This document shows, piece by piece, positions 7,588 to 14,777 of a stretch of DNA of 41,022 nt (its first letter is position 1; each line of letters starts with the position of its first letter). The notes below the pieces were generated by a model. It was not told the DNA's origin, searched no databases, and worked only from the letters and a program-made list of their open reading frames with translations. The position numbers were made by a program, and so were the translations under genes. Source of the DNA: DATJLY01 sp035518375 (GTDB lineage: Bacteria > Pseudomonadota > Alphaproteobacteria > ATCC43930 > CGMCC-115725); assembly GCA_035518375.1 (NCBI GenBank), contig DATIXQ010000028.1, forward strand, positions 1-41,022. Direction: 5' to 3'.

Positions 7588-8835
7588 ATGCAGGCCTGGC
7601 ATTTCACCGAGACGGCCTATCCTTTCCTGCCGCCGGCCGACACGTACGAGAGCGTCCGCGTCAACCTGCCGAACCGCATCTACGATCCCGACAAGGGCGC
7701 CGCCCTTTACGACCGCTACCTGCGCGAATGGCAGATCGCGGAGGAGGAAGGCGTCGAGATCATGATGAACGAGCATCATCAGACGGTGACGTGCGTCGAT
7801 CCGGCGGCGCCGCTGATGATGGCCGCGGTCGCGCGCGTCACTTCGAAGGCGCGCATCCTCATCCTCGGAAATCCGGTCGCGAACCGCCACCAGCCGGTGC
7901 GCGTCGCCGAGGAGATGGCGATGATCGACATCCTCTCGCACGGACGGCTCGAAGCGGGCTTCGTGCGCGGCGTGCCGTACGAGCTGCTGCCGGCCAACAG
8001 CAATCCGGTGCGCATGAACGAGCGGCACTGGGAAGCGCTCGACCTCATCGTCAAGACGTGGACGCATCATGACGGTCCGTTCAGTCACGAAGGCCGCTTC
8101 TTCCACTACCGCGCCATCAATATCTGGCCGCGCCCGATGCAGCAGCCGCATCCGCCGGTCTGGGTTTCGACGACGAGCGCCTCGGGCGCGCAGAACGTCG
8201 GCGCGCATGGGTTCGTGCAGGCGACGTTCCTCACCGGCTACGAGGGAACGCGCTCGGTCTACGAATCCTACCGCCGCGGCTGGCGCGCCGCAGGGCGCGG
8301 CGAGAACGTGCCGATCGATCGCCTCGCTTATGCCGCGCTCGTCTATGTCGGCGAGACCGAATCCCGGGCTTATGAGGGCGCCGACAAGCTGCTCTGGTAT
8401 TTGAACGCCAACAAGGTGCCGCGCCACTACGCGACGCCCCCGGGCTATGCCGGCACGGCCGCCACGGTCGCGGCCTTGAAGGCGGCAGGTGCGACGACGC
8501 AGGGCGACCACGCCAATTTCGGCCGCAACATGAAGGTCGAGACGGCGATGGAGCGTGGCATTCTCTTCTGCGGCACGCCCGGCCAGGTGCATCAGCAGAT
8601 CCGCAAGTTCTACAAGCACGTCGGTGGTTTCGGGCACCTCCTCATCATGGGCCAAGCCGGATTCCTCGAGCACGACGATACGGTGCACGGCATCCGCATG
8701 TTCGCGCGCGAGGTCTATCCGCGCTTGAAGGAGGAATATCCCGGGACGCGCATCTCAGGCGAGTTCGAGGAGACGCGTGCGGAGGCCGAGGCGCGCGGCG
8801 TCGCGGCCGCCGGGCGCGGCACGCCGCTCGGCTAA
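7588..8835 (+). CDS. LLM class flavin-dependent monooxygenase (luciferase-like)
   Basis: A 415-residue TIM-barrel flavin enzyme of the bacterial luciferase family, which uses FMNH2 (supplied by a reductase) and O2 to oxidise organic substrates. Family features include EEGVEIMMNEHHQTV, ARILILGNPVANRHQPVRVAEEMAMIDILSHGRLEAGFVRG (around residues 88-130), the NERHWEALDLI helix, and a late GTPGQVHQQI / GGFGHLLIMG flavin-phosphate region. The length is somewhat above the usual 350, with an Ala/Glu-rich tail. It is preceded by AAGGAG at a good distance from ATG 7588. It follows the alpha/beta hydrolase, suggesting a two-step oxidation and hydrolysis route. No flavin reductase gene is adjacent. The tail overlaps the convergent binding-protein gene by 4 bases. 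Confidence 0.88.
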   Translation: MQAWHFTETAYPFLPPADTYESVRVNLPNRIYDPDKGAALYDRYLREWQIAEEEGVEIMMNEHHQTVTCVDPAAPLMMAAVARVTSKARILILGNPVANRHQPVRVAEEMAMIDILSHGRLEAGFVRGVPYELLPANSNPVRMNERHWEALDLIVKTWTHHDGPFSHEGRFFHYRAINIWPRPMQQPHPPVWVSTTSASGAQNVGAHGFVQATFLTGYEGTRSVYESYRRGWRAAGRGENVPIDRLAYAALVYVGETESRAYEGADKLLWYLNANKVPRHYATPPGYAGTAATVAALKAAGATTQGDHANFGRNMKVETAMERGILFCGTPGQVHQQIRKFYKHVGGFGHLLIMGQAGFLEHDDTVHGIRMFAREVYPRLKEEYPGTRISGEFEETRAEAEARGVAAAGRGTPLG

Positions 8836-9857
8836 TTCCCGGCCGCGCGCTCCTTTGCCGCGTCGTCGATGAGCGAGAGGTCGGCGTAGCGCTTCACGTC
8901 GAAGCCCTTCGCGAGGAACCCGAGCTCGACCTCGCGGTCGATATCGTGCTGGATCGCGTCGAGATTGGGGCGCAGGTCGGGATCGCGGTAATCGTCGGCG
9001 TGGGTGAAGAGCCAGCCGGAATAGGCCGAGGCCGGCTGCTTCGTGAAGCTTGAGATAATGGCGAGCACCTCGGCGCGGTTCGCGGGATCGTAGAACCAGC
9101 GCATGGCGCGCTGCGAATCCGCGAAGAAATCGACGAGCGCCGCGCGGTTCTTGGCGATGAAGGATTGGCGCGCCGCCATGATGGTGATGTCCTGCTCGCC
9201 GACCAGATCCTTCATGGTGAAGAGCGTGCGCGTGTCGCCCGAGCGTTCGGCCGCGAACGAGAATGGCGTCGTGAAGCAACCGAGCTCGATCTTGCTGCTC
9301 GTCAGCATCGCGAACATGTTGGGGAAATCGACCTCGACGATCTGATAGTCGCGCTTGTCCTCGAGCCCGTGGCGGCGCAGTCCCGCGCGCAGCGCCATGT
9401 CCATGGCGCCGCTGATGCTGTTGACGCCGAGGACCTTGCCCTTCAAATCGTCGATCGTGCGGATCGCGCTCTCCGCCCGCACCATATATTGCCGCGAGTA
9501 ATAGTCGCCGAAGCCGTCGCGGGTCGCGTCGCCGATGATGCGGATGTCGTCCATGCCGGCGCGCTCGATCGTGAGCGCCAAGGCCGAGGGCGCATAAAGC
9601 GCCATCTGCAATTCGCCCGAAGCGAGTGCCGTGATTTGCGTGCCGCTGCCGCGGCTATAGACCGGCTCGACCGTGTAGCTCTGGCCGTAATGGCGCAGGA
9701 TCTCGTGCTTCTGATAGAGCACCGCCGGCAGCTGCCCCGGCACGGCGGCCCAGGCGATGCGGATGGTGAGCGGATCGCCCGCGTGCGCGGGCGCGAGGCA
9801 AAGCGTGTGAGCGAGCGTGAGTAAGAGCGCGGCGGCCGCGTATCGCAGGACAGGCAT
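8832..9857 (-). CDS. ABC transporter substrate-binding protein, NitT/TauT (SsuA/NMT1-like) type, without partner genes
   Basis: A 341-residue periplasmic binding protein with a clear Sec signal peptide (MPVLRYAAAALLLTL... ending LAPAHA before GDPLTIRIAW, cleavage near residue 26). The SsuA/NMT1 fold is shown by ALASGELQMALYAPSALA, TIDDLKGKVLGVNSISGAMD (around residue 135) and EVDFPNMFAMLTSSKIELG. No ATPase or permease gene is beside it. The window does contain a transporter of the matching class, with no intact binding protein, at 32379-34776, so this one could serve it, but that is speculation. The gene is convergent with the flavin monooxygenase (4-base overlap) and starts 25 bases after the stop of the PilZ gene on the same strand. 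The substrate is unknown. Confidence 0.83.
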   Translation of the reverse strand: MPVLRYAAAALLLTLAHTLCLAPAHAGDPLTIRIAWAAVPGQLPAVLYQKHEILRHYGQSYTVEPVYSRGSGTQITALASGELQMALYAPSALALTIERAGMDDIRIIGDATRDGFGDYYSRQYMVRAESAIRTIDDLKGKVLGVNSISGAMDMALRAGLRRHGLEDKRDYQIVEVDFPNMFAMLTSSKIELGCFTTPFSFAAERSGDTRTLFTMKDLVGEQDITIMAARQSFIAKNRAALVDFFADSQRAMRWFYDPANRAEVLAIISSFTKQPASAYSGWLFTHADDYRDPDLRPNLDAIQHDIDREVELGFLAKGFDVKRYADLSLIDDAAKERAAGN

Positions 9858-9882
9858 CCCGCGAATTTATCACAAATCCCGG

Positions 9883-10251
9883 CTACTCGCCGGGTGGCAG
9901 GAAGTTCCCGAACGCGGCCGCGATCGTCTCGGGCGGGTCGTTGAAGCGCAGGCCCACGAACTTGTCGCGCCGCCACATGGCTTCGGTGCGGAAGGTGCCG
10001 AATTTCTCGATGTCGAGGCCGACAGCGTCGCCCTGTGCGATCGCAAGCGCCTCGCCCAGCATGATCTTGGTACCGCCGAGCGAAAGATCGAGGACGAGGC
10101 ATTCGGCCGAGGCGCCGGCGGCGAGCCGCAAAGTGCCGAAGAAGCTGACACTGACGCGCGCGTGCCGGCGGCGCTCGGCGGCGGCCTGAGCGGGGACGGA
10201 TTGCGCGGTTGCGGGTGCTGCTTCCATGGAAGGACCAAGCCTAGGCCGCAA
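9883..10251 (-). CDS. PilZ domain protein
   Basis: A 122-residue single-domain protein. The c-di-GMP-binding signature is present: ERRRHARVSVSFFGTLRL supplies the RxxxR box, and LDLSLGGTKIML supplies the D/N-x-S-x-x-G box about 25 residues later, followed by the closing strand KFVGLRF. PilZ proteins change shape on binding cyclic di-GMP and act on motility, polysaccharide synthesis or enzymes. No effector domain is attached, so it probably works through a partner. Two starts are possible, ATG 10251 and ATG 10227 (MEAAPATAQ); both precede the domain. It is divergent from the rhomboid gene (41 bases apart from the longer start), and nothing nearby names its target. Confidence 0.84.
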   Translation of the reverse strand: MRPRLGPSMEAAPATAQSVPAQAAAERRRHARVSVSFFGTLRLAAGASAECLVLDLSLGGTKIMLGEALAIAQGDAVGLDIEKFGTFRTEAMWRRDKFVGLRFNDPPETIAAAFGNFLPPGE

Positions 10252-10292
10252 AGTGTTGACCGAACGTTACCCGGCCGCAACGATGACGCCTC

Positions 10293-10910
10293 GTGATGCA
10301 TGACCCCGCCGCGCCGCGGCAGCCCATGTTCAACCTGCCGGCGGCGACGAAGGCGCTCATCGTGGCGAACGTCGCCGTGTTCGCGCTGATGCTGCTGCTG
10401 CCGGACGAGTGGGCCGATGCGGCGGTCGACCTTCTGGGCTTCGTTCCGGCGCGCTATCCGTCCTTTACCTTCTGGGCGCTCGTCGATCCCATCACGTATC
10501 AGTTCGTGCACGGCGGTTTCGCGCACATCGCCGTCAACATGCTGGGCCTTGCCGCATTCGGCGCGGGCGTCGAGCAGCGCCTCGGGCGCTGGCGCTTCAT
10601 CCTCTTCTATCTCGTCTGCGGCATTGCCGGCGCGGCCGCGGAGTGGGCGCTCGATCCCGCGTCGGAGGATGCGCTGGTCGGCGCCTCGGCGGCGATCAGC
10701 GGCCTCTTCGGCGGCATCCTGCGGTTTGCCGTGTTCCGCCGCGGCTTCTGGCTTCTGGTCGGGCTGTGGCTCGTGATGAACGTGGTGGCGGGCGTCTCGG
10801 GCCTCGGCGCGGGGGGTGAGCCCGTTGCCTGGGTCGCGCACATCGGCGGCTTTGCCGCGGGGCTCATCCTCTATCCGCTGATCGTGCCGCGCGCGCTCCG
10901 CGGGCGATGA
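10293..10910 (+). CDS. Rhomboid family intramembrane serine protease
   Basis: A 205-residue membrane protein with six predicted helices. The rhomboid signatures are HGGFAHIAVNMLGL (His and Asn of the oxyanion/L1 region, residues 73-86), the serine motif VGASAAISGLFG (catalytic Ser132), and VAHIGGFAAG (catalytic His183). The usual GxSG is GASA here, a small change next to the nucleophile that also occurs in other bacterial rhomboids. Rhomboids cut transmembrane substrates within the membrane. The start is GTG 10293 or the next codon, ATG 10296. The stop is followed after 28 bases by the cupin gene on the same strand, but no functional tie is apparent. Confidence 0.87.
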   Translation: MMHDPAAPRQPMFNLPAATKALIVANVAVFALMLLLPDEWADAAVDLLGFVPARYPSFTFWALVDPITYQFVHGGFAHIAVNMLGLAAFGAGVEQRLGRWRFILFYLVCGIAGAAAEWALDPASEDALVGASAAISGLFGGILRFAVFRRGFWLLVGLWLVMNVVAGVSGLGAGGEPVAWVAHIGGFAAGLILYPLIVPRALRGR

Positions 10911-10938
10911 CGCGGGCGCGGCGCCCGGCTAGAGTGGC

Positions 10939-12138
10939 GTGATGGACGAGGCTCGCGGCAAGATTTCGTCCGACGCCCGCGCGGCGATGGAGCGCCTCAA
11001 CGCCGAGGCGCGCGCGCTCAACATCTGGCTCCGGACCGAAGCGAACGCGCCGGCGCAGCGCCCGTGGTATCGCGACTATGGCAACGAGGCAGCGGCGCCG
11101 CTCGCCTCAGGCCGGGTCGCGGCGGGGCAGATGAAGGCGCTGCCGTGCCTGTGGCGCTGGCGCGACATCGCGCCCTATCTCGCGCGCATCGCCGAGATCG
11201 CCAGGACCGCCGACGTGCCGCCGATCGAGTTCGCCGACCGCCAGCAGTTCCTGCTCACCAATCCCGGATTGGGCGGCCGGCTCCAGGTGTCGAGTGCCAT
11301 CCGCTGCGCCATCTCGATCTACAATCCCGGCGACGTCGCGCCGGTGCATCGCCACACGCCCAACGCCAGCCGCACCATCCTGTCGCAGAAGGGCGGCTAC
11401 ACCACGATCGAGGGCGAGCGCTGCGTGGCCGAGCGCGGCGATCTCATCTTCACGCCCGCCGGTACCTGGCACGATCACGGCAACGAGGACGGCGAGCCCG
11501 TGATCTGGGCCGACATCCTCGACTGGCCGCTCGTCGAGTATCTCGATTGCGGCTGGCTCGACGAGGGCTACGAAGGTGCGCGCGAGGACAACGCGAAGGC
11601 GCAGAAGGTAAGCGAGGCGCCCGACTACTCGCCGCGCCTCTTCGGCGCGGGCGGTATCGTGCCGAGCTTCGCGCCCGATCATCGCGGGCCGTGGCAGGGC
11701 GGCACGCCGATGCTGCATTATCGCGGCGGCGCGATTCGCGCGGCGCTCGAGGCTCTGCGCGGCGAAGCAGGGGATCCGTGCGAGGGCGTGCGCGTCGACG
11801 TGGTCAATCCCACGAATGGCGCGCCGGTGTTCCCGACGCTCGGCTATTCGGCGCAGCTTTTGCGCGCGGGCGAGACGACGTCCTGGAAGCGCGAGACGGC
11901 GAGCACGCTCTATTGTGTGATGGCCGGGAGTGGTGCCACCGAGGTCGCGGGGCAGCGGCTCGAGTGGAGCGAGAGCGATTTCTTCGTCGTGCCCAATTTC
12001 CTGTGGCGGCGCCACATCAATGCGGGCGCGGCCGACGCGGTGCTCTACGGCGTCTCCGACGTGCCGCTTCTCAAGAAGATCGGCCAGTATCGCGCGCAAG
12101 GCCGCGCGCGGGACGGCAGCATCGTGGAGCTCGCGTGA
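10939..12138 (+). CDS. Bicupin ring-cleaving dioxygenase, gentisate 1,2-dioxygenase-like
   Basis: A 399-residue protein with two cupin domains. The N-terminal metal site is APVHRHTPNASRTIL (His-x-His plus the downstream acid/His in GTWHDHGNED), and the C-terminal cupin includes LRAGETTSWKRETASTLYC and LWRRHINAG. The layout and the conserved WRWRDIAPYLARIAEI segment match gentisate, salicylate and 1-hydroxy-2-naphthoate 1,2-dioxygenases, Fe(II) enzymes that open the ring next to the carboxylate. It may start at GTG 10939 or ATG 10942. It is the first gene of a trio: its TGA overlaps the ATG of the 63-residue gene, which in turn overlaps the amidase. Coupling to an amidase suggests the pathway substrate may carry an amide, or that a ring-nitrogen product is hydrolysed. 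Confidence 0.83.
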   Translation: MMDEARGKISSDARAAMERLNAEARALNIWLRTEANAPAQRPWYRDYGNEAAAPLASGRVAAGQMKALPCLWRWRDIAPYLARIAEIARTADVPPIEFADRQQFLLTNPGLGGRLQVSSAIRCAISIYNPGDVAPVHRHTPNASRTILSQKGGYTTIEGERCVAERGDLIFTPAGTWHDHGNEDGEPVIWADILDWPLVEYLDCGWLDEGYEGAREDNAKAQKVSEAPDYSPRLFGAGGIVPSFAPDHRGPWQGGTPMLHYRGGAIRAALEALRGEAGDPCEGVRVDVVNPTNGAPVFPTLGYSAQLLRAGETTSWKRETASTLYCVMAGSGATEVAGQRLEWSESDFFVVPNFLWRRHINAGAADAVLYGVSDVPLLKKIGQYRAQGRARDGSIVELA

Positions 12139-12329
12139 TGACGACGCCTTTGACGCGCGCGGAGTTCGACGCGCTTTTGGCGCGGGCCGGGCTCGTGCTG
12201 GGCGAGGCGCAGAAAGGCGAGATCTATCGCGCCTGGGGCACGCTCGAGCAGCTCATCGAGCGCGTGCGCGGGCTGCCGCCCGAGGCCGAGCCCGCCACCA
12301 TCTACGAGACGCCGCGGGCGCCGCGGTGA
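12138..12329 (+). CDS. Small AtzG/GatC-like putative amidase partner
   Basis: A 63-residue protein beginning MTTPLTRAEFDALLARAGL, with two predicted amphipathic helices (LTRAEFDALLARAGLVL and KGEIYRAWGTLEQLIERVRGL) and a proline-rich tail ending ETPRAPR. Size, helix pattern and position resemble AtzG and GatC, small subunits that wrap around an amidase-signature enzyme and stabilise it. The gene is sandwiched by overlaps: ATG 12138 shares a base with the dioxygenase stop, and its TGA lies inside the GTG start of the amidase. Such coupling argues for a stoichiometric complex with the amidase. The similarity is at the level of size and helix pattern only, so the family call is an inference. Confidence 0.66.
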   Translation: MTTPLTRAEFDALLARAGLVLGEAQKGEIYRAWGTLEQLIERVRGLPPEAEPATIYETPRAPR

Positions 12330-13717
12330 GCGAATTCTGGACGATATCCGAGGCCGCTGGGCTCATCGCAGGGCGCAAGCTCTCGCCGGTCGAGCTGACG
12401 CGCGCCTGCCTCGATCGCGTGGCGCGGCTTGATTCGACGCTCCATGCCTTTCTCCATCTCGACGCCGACGGTGCGCTGGCGAAGGCGCGCGCCGCCGAGG
12501 CCGCGATCGCGAAGGAAGGCCCGCGCGGCAAGCTCGACGGCATCCCGATCGGTTTGAAAGACATCTACGACACCAAGGACATGCCGACGACGGCGCATTC
12601 GCGCCAGCTCGAAGGCCGCCGGCCAACGCGCGACTCTACGTGCACGCGGCGCCTCGCCGAGGCCGGCACCGTCCTTCTCGGCAAGCTCGCGACCCACGAG
12701 TTCGCGTTCGGCGGCCCGTCCTTCGACCTGCCATGGCCGCCGGCGCGCAACCCCTGGAACCCGGCGCATTTCACCGGCGGCTCGTCGAGCGGCACCGGCG
12801 CCGCCGTCGCGAGCGGCATGGTCTTGGGCGGCATGGGCTCCGACACGGGCGGCTCGATCCGGCTCCCCGCCGCGCTTTGCGGCCTCGCGGGATTGAAGCC
12901 CACCTACGGGCTTGTGCCGCGCACCGGCGTCCTGCCGCTTGCCTTTTCGCTCGACCATGCCGGGCCGATGGCGTGGACGGTGGAGGATTGCGCGATCCTG
13001 CTGCAGGCGATCGCGGGCCACGATCCTGAGGACCCGGCGAGCGCCGAGCGACCGGTGCCGGATTATTCCGCGCATCTCAATGACGGCGCCAAGGGCTTGC
13101 GCATAGGCGTCGCGCGCGATTTCCACGAGCGCGACAACCCGGTCAACCATGCTACGCGCGCCAGCCTCGAGGCCGCGCTCGATTTCTATCGCCGCGAAGG
13201 CGCCGAGGTGCGCGAGGTGAAATTGTCGCCGCTCGCCGATTGGCGCGCGGTGGGCCTCATCCTCATTCTCGCCGAGGGCTTCGCGATTCATGCCAAGTGG
13301 ATGCGCGAGAGTCCGGAGAAATACGGCGAATTGCTGCGCGACCGTTTGGTCCTGGGCGCGCTCATCTCCGCTTCCGACTATGTCGAGGCGCAGCGCCGCC
13401 GCCGCGCGCTCACCGACGAGATGGGCCGCGCGATGCGCGACCTCGACATCCTTCTCACCGCGACCGTGCCGGCCGAGGCGCCGCGCATCGACGCGGTGCC
13501 GAAATGGGGCATCGTCGAGCAGCCGAATTTCACCTCGACCTCGAACATCACGGGCTTTCCGGCGATCTCGATCTGCATCGGCTACGGCGAGGGCGGGCTG
13601 CCGCTCGCGATGCAGCTGATCGCGCGCCCGTTCGAGGAGCCGACGCTTCTGCGCGCCGCGCACGCCTACGAGCGCGCGATGACGTGGCGCGCCCGCCGCC
13701 CGGCGCTGGCGCAGTAG
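12326..13717 (+). CDS. Amidase (amidase signature family)
   Basis: A 463-residue serine amidohydrolase. The Ser-cisSer-Lys triad is visible: Lys78 in PIGLKDIYDTKDMPTT, the GGSSSGTGAAVASG stretch (residues 151-164) with the cis-Ser, and the nucleophile Ser177 in GSDTGGSIRLPAALCGL. Length fits AtzE/GatA-like enzymes. It starts at GTG 12326, with GTGA overlapping the stop of the small AtzG-like gene, so the two are translationally coupled. Substrates in this family range from small amides to biuret derivatives and glutaminyl-tRNA. With a gentisate-dioxygenase-like cupin upstream, a catabolic amide is likely. It could also be a plain indoleacetamide or allophanate-type amidase. Confidence 0.9.
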   Translation: MSEFWTISEAAGLIAGRKLSPVELTRACLDRVARLDSTLHAFLHLDADGALAKARAAEAAIAKEGPRGKLDGIPIGLKDIYDTKDMPTTAHSRQLEGRRPTRDSTCTRRLAEAGTVLLGKLATHEFAFGGPSFDLPWPPARNPWNPAHFTGGSSSGTGAAVASGMVLGGMGSDTGGSIRLPAALCGLAGLKPTYGLVPRTGVLPLAFSLDHAGPMAWTVEDCAILLQAIAGHDPEDPASAERPVPDYSAHLNDGAKGLRIGVARDFHERDNPVNHATRASLEAALDFYRREGAEVREVKLSPLADWRAVGLILILAEGFAIHAKWMRESPEKYGELLRDRLVLGALISASDYVEAQRRRRALTDEMGRAMRDLDILLTATVPAEAPRIDAVPKWGIVEQPNFTSTSNITGFPAISICIGYGEGGLPLAMQLIARPFEEPTLLRAAHAYERAMTWRARRPALAQ

Positions 13718-13778
13718 AAGAAATTTCGACGCAGCGTGCGCAGAGCACGCGCCCGCGCTCGCAACGATAAAACACCAC

Positions 13779-13867
13779 CGTCATGCCCGGCCTCCGTGCC
13801 GGGCATCCACGTGTTGACGCTGCACCAAAAAACCCGTGGATGGCCGGGACAAGCCCGGCCATGACGC
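13779..13867. repeat. Repeat family B, double copy
   Basis: Two inverted GC-rich units: 13779-13812 runs CGTCATGCCCGG to GGCATCCACG, and 13834-13867 runs CGTGGATGGCCGG to CCGGCCATGACG. The second is near the reverse complement of the first, so the whole region can fold into one long hairpin. The same unit occurs at 18719-18763 and 23744-23776. It lies after the amidase stop and could help end transcription. Confidence 0.75.
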
Positions 13868-13881
13868 CATCAATTTCCGAA

Positions 13882-13957
13882 CTGTCATTGCGAGCGAAGC
13901 GAAGCAATCTCCAGGCCGATGGGGATTGCTTCGTCGCTTCGCTCCTCGCAATGACAG
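13882..13957. repeat. Repeat family A, copy 1
   Basis: Imperfect palindrome opening CTGTCATTGCGAGCGAAGCG, with a central AAGCAATCTCC...GGGGATTGCTTCG, closing CGCTCCTCGCAATGACAG. One of eight copies in this window. It lies between the ends of the convergent amidase and low-complexity protein genes. Confidence 0.85.
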
Positions 13958-13963
13958 ACGTTA

Positions 13964-14707
13964 TCACGCCGGCACGGGCGTGCCTTTCGGCCGGCACGCC
14001 TCGTTGAGGAGGCGCGCGCGCTCTTGCCGCGCGGCCTCGCGTCGCGCAATCACCTCCTGCGGCGACAGCAATTCCTCTTCTTCTTCCTCTTCTTCTCTTT
14101 CTTCTTCCGCTCCGGCTTCGTCCGCCGGGCCGAATTGGGTTCGTTCGGTAAATTCCTCGCCCGCCGCGAATTGGGTTCGTTCGGCAGAATCTTCGTCGTC
14201 GGCGAATTGGGTTCGTTCGGTAATTTCGTCGAGACACTCGGGCAGCGCGCCGGCCAGCCGCAGCTTCTGGTGCTCGCGCAACATGCGCATGCTGCGCTCG
14301 AAGGCGCGGTCGAGCGTCGCCTCATAGCGCGCGAGCGCCGAAAGCTCGGGCGGGAGCGCGCCCGTCGCGGGGGCGTCGAGGCCCGCCTCGCGCGCGACGA
14401 GGAAGGATTCGCCGGTCAAAAGCTCGGCCTCGAGGCGCGCGGCGCGCTCGAGCCGCCAGGCGAGGATGGCGATGCGCTGGGCCAAGGCCTCCTCGACCGC
14501 GCCCGCCGGCGCGAGATCGCGATGCAGGTCGGACGCGAAGGACCGGAACTCGGCCACCGCCTCGCCGGGCGCCATCACGAGCGACGCTGCGCGGAGGCCG
14601 TGACGGAGCGCGTTGCGGCGCGAGCGGTCCTTGCCTTCGGCCGTGCGCGGGCCGGTGCTGAGCTGGGCGTTGCGGCGGTTGGCGTCGATCTGGGCGTCGG
14701 ATGGCAT
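13964..14707 (-). CDS. Hypothetical protein with RNA/DNA-like N-terminal motif, in-frame 12-residue repeats and poly-Glu stretch
   Basis: A 247-residue protein of no recognised function. Residues 10-38 (NRRNAQLSTGPRTAEGKDRS then RRNALRHGL) match a short motif I know from scattered hypothetical proteins in many phyla, often in several copies per genome. A helical middle part follows (residues 50-155). Residues 164-192 hold three ERTQF units exactly 12 residues apart, encoded by a 36-bp tandem DNA repeat (14131-14220). A run of about 14 Glu/Arg residues comes after it (EEEREEEEEEEE). The start ATG 14707 follows a CCAAGGAGAACGCC ribosome site; a much longer in-frame reading upstream is rejected because it lacks such a site and crosses the acetyltransferase gene. 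An inverted repeat (14728-14758) lies just upstream. Confidence 0.7.
   Translation of the reverse strand: MPSDAQIDANRRNAQLSTGPRTAEGKDRSRRNALRHGLRAASLVMAPGEAVAEFRSFASDLHRDLAPAGAVEEALAQRIAILAWRLERAARLEAELLTGESFLVAREAGLDAPATGALPPELSALARYEATLDRAFERSMRMLREHQKLRLAGALPECLDEITERTQFADDEDSAERTQFAAGEEFTERTQFGPADEAGAEEEREEEEEEEELLSPQEVIARREAARQERARLLNEACRPKGTPVPA
14131..14220. repeat. Three-copy 18-bp direct repeat, 36-bp period, inside a gene
   Basis: The unit CGAATTGGGTTCGTTCGG begins at 14131, 14167 and 14203, exactly 36 bp apart, with different sequence between. On the minus strand the three units encode ERTQF in frame. Other frames read RTNPIR or NEPNS, which I recall from low-complexity hypothetical proteins elsewhere, so this may be a short mobile or expanding repeat that invaded the gene. 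Confidence 0.85.
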
Positions 14708-14727
14708 GGCGTTCTCCTTGGGCTTAT

Positions 14728-14758
14728 CGTACGCGCATATTACCACAATATGCGTACG
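14728..14758. promoter_or_regulatory. AT-rich inverted repeat upstream of the low-complexity gene (possible operator)
   Basis: Near-perfect palindrome: CGTACGCGCATATT, loop ACCAC, AATATGCGTACG, with a 2-base offset in one arm. It lies 21 bases upstream of ATG 14707 and about 20 bases after the stop of the acetyltransferase gene. It is AT-rich amid GC-rich surroundings and has no run of T after it in either direction, so it looks more like a repressor-binding site than a terminator. Which protein might bind it is unknown. Confidence 0.45.
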
Positions 14759-14777
14759 AAGTGCAAGGACAATACGT

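Noticed and set aside
7260..8688. Long minus-strand reading opposite the hydrolase and monooxygenase
   Set aside because: High-GC shadow of two clear plus-strand enzymes; no family features.
11064..12329. Long Arg-rich reading over the cupin gene
   Set aside because: Only its last 63 codons make sense as protein; the rest is a frame-shifted shadow of the dioxygenase.
14131..14220. 36-bp spaced repeats look like a CRISPR array
   Set aside because: Only three short units with 18-bp identity, in frame with a gene, and no cas genes nearby.
13548..14237. Minus-strand reading with RTNPIR repeats
   Set aside because: It overlaps the amidase and the ERTQF frame, has Arg-rich noise and no start signal.
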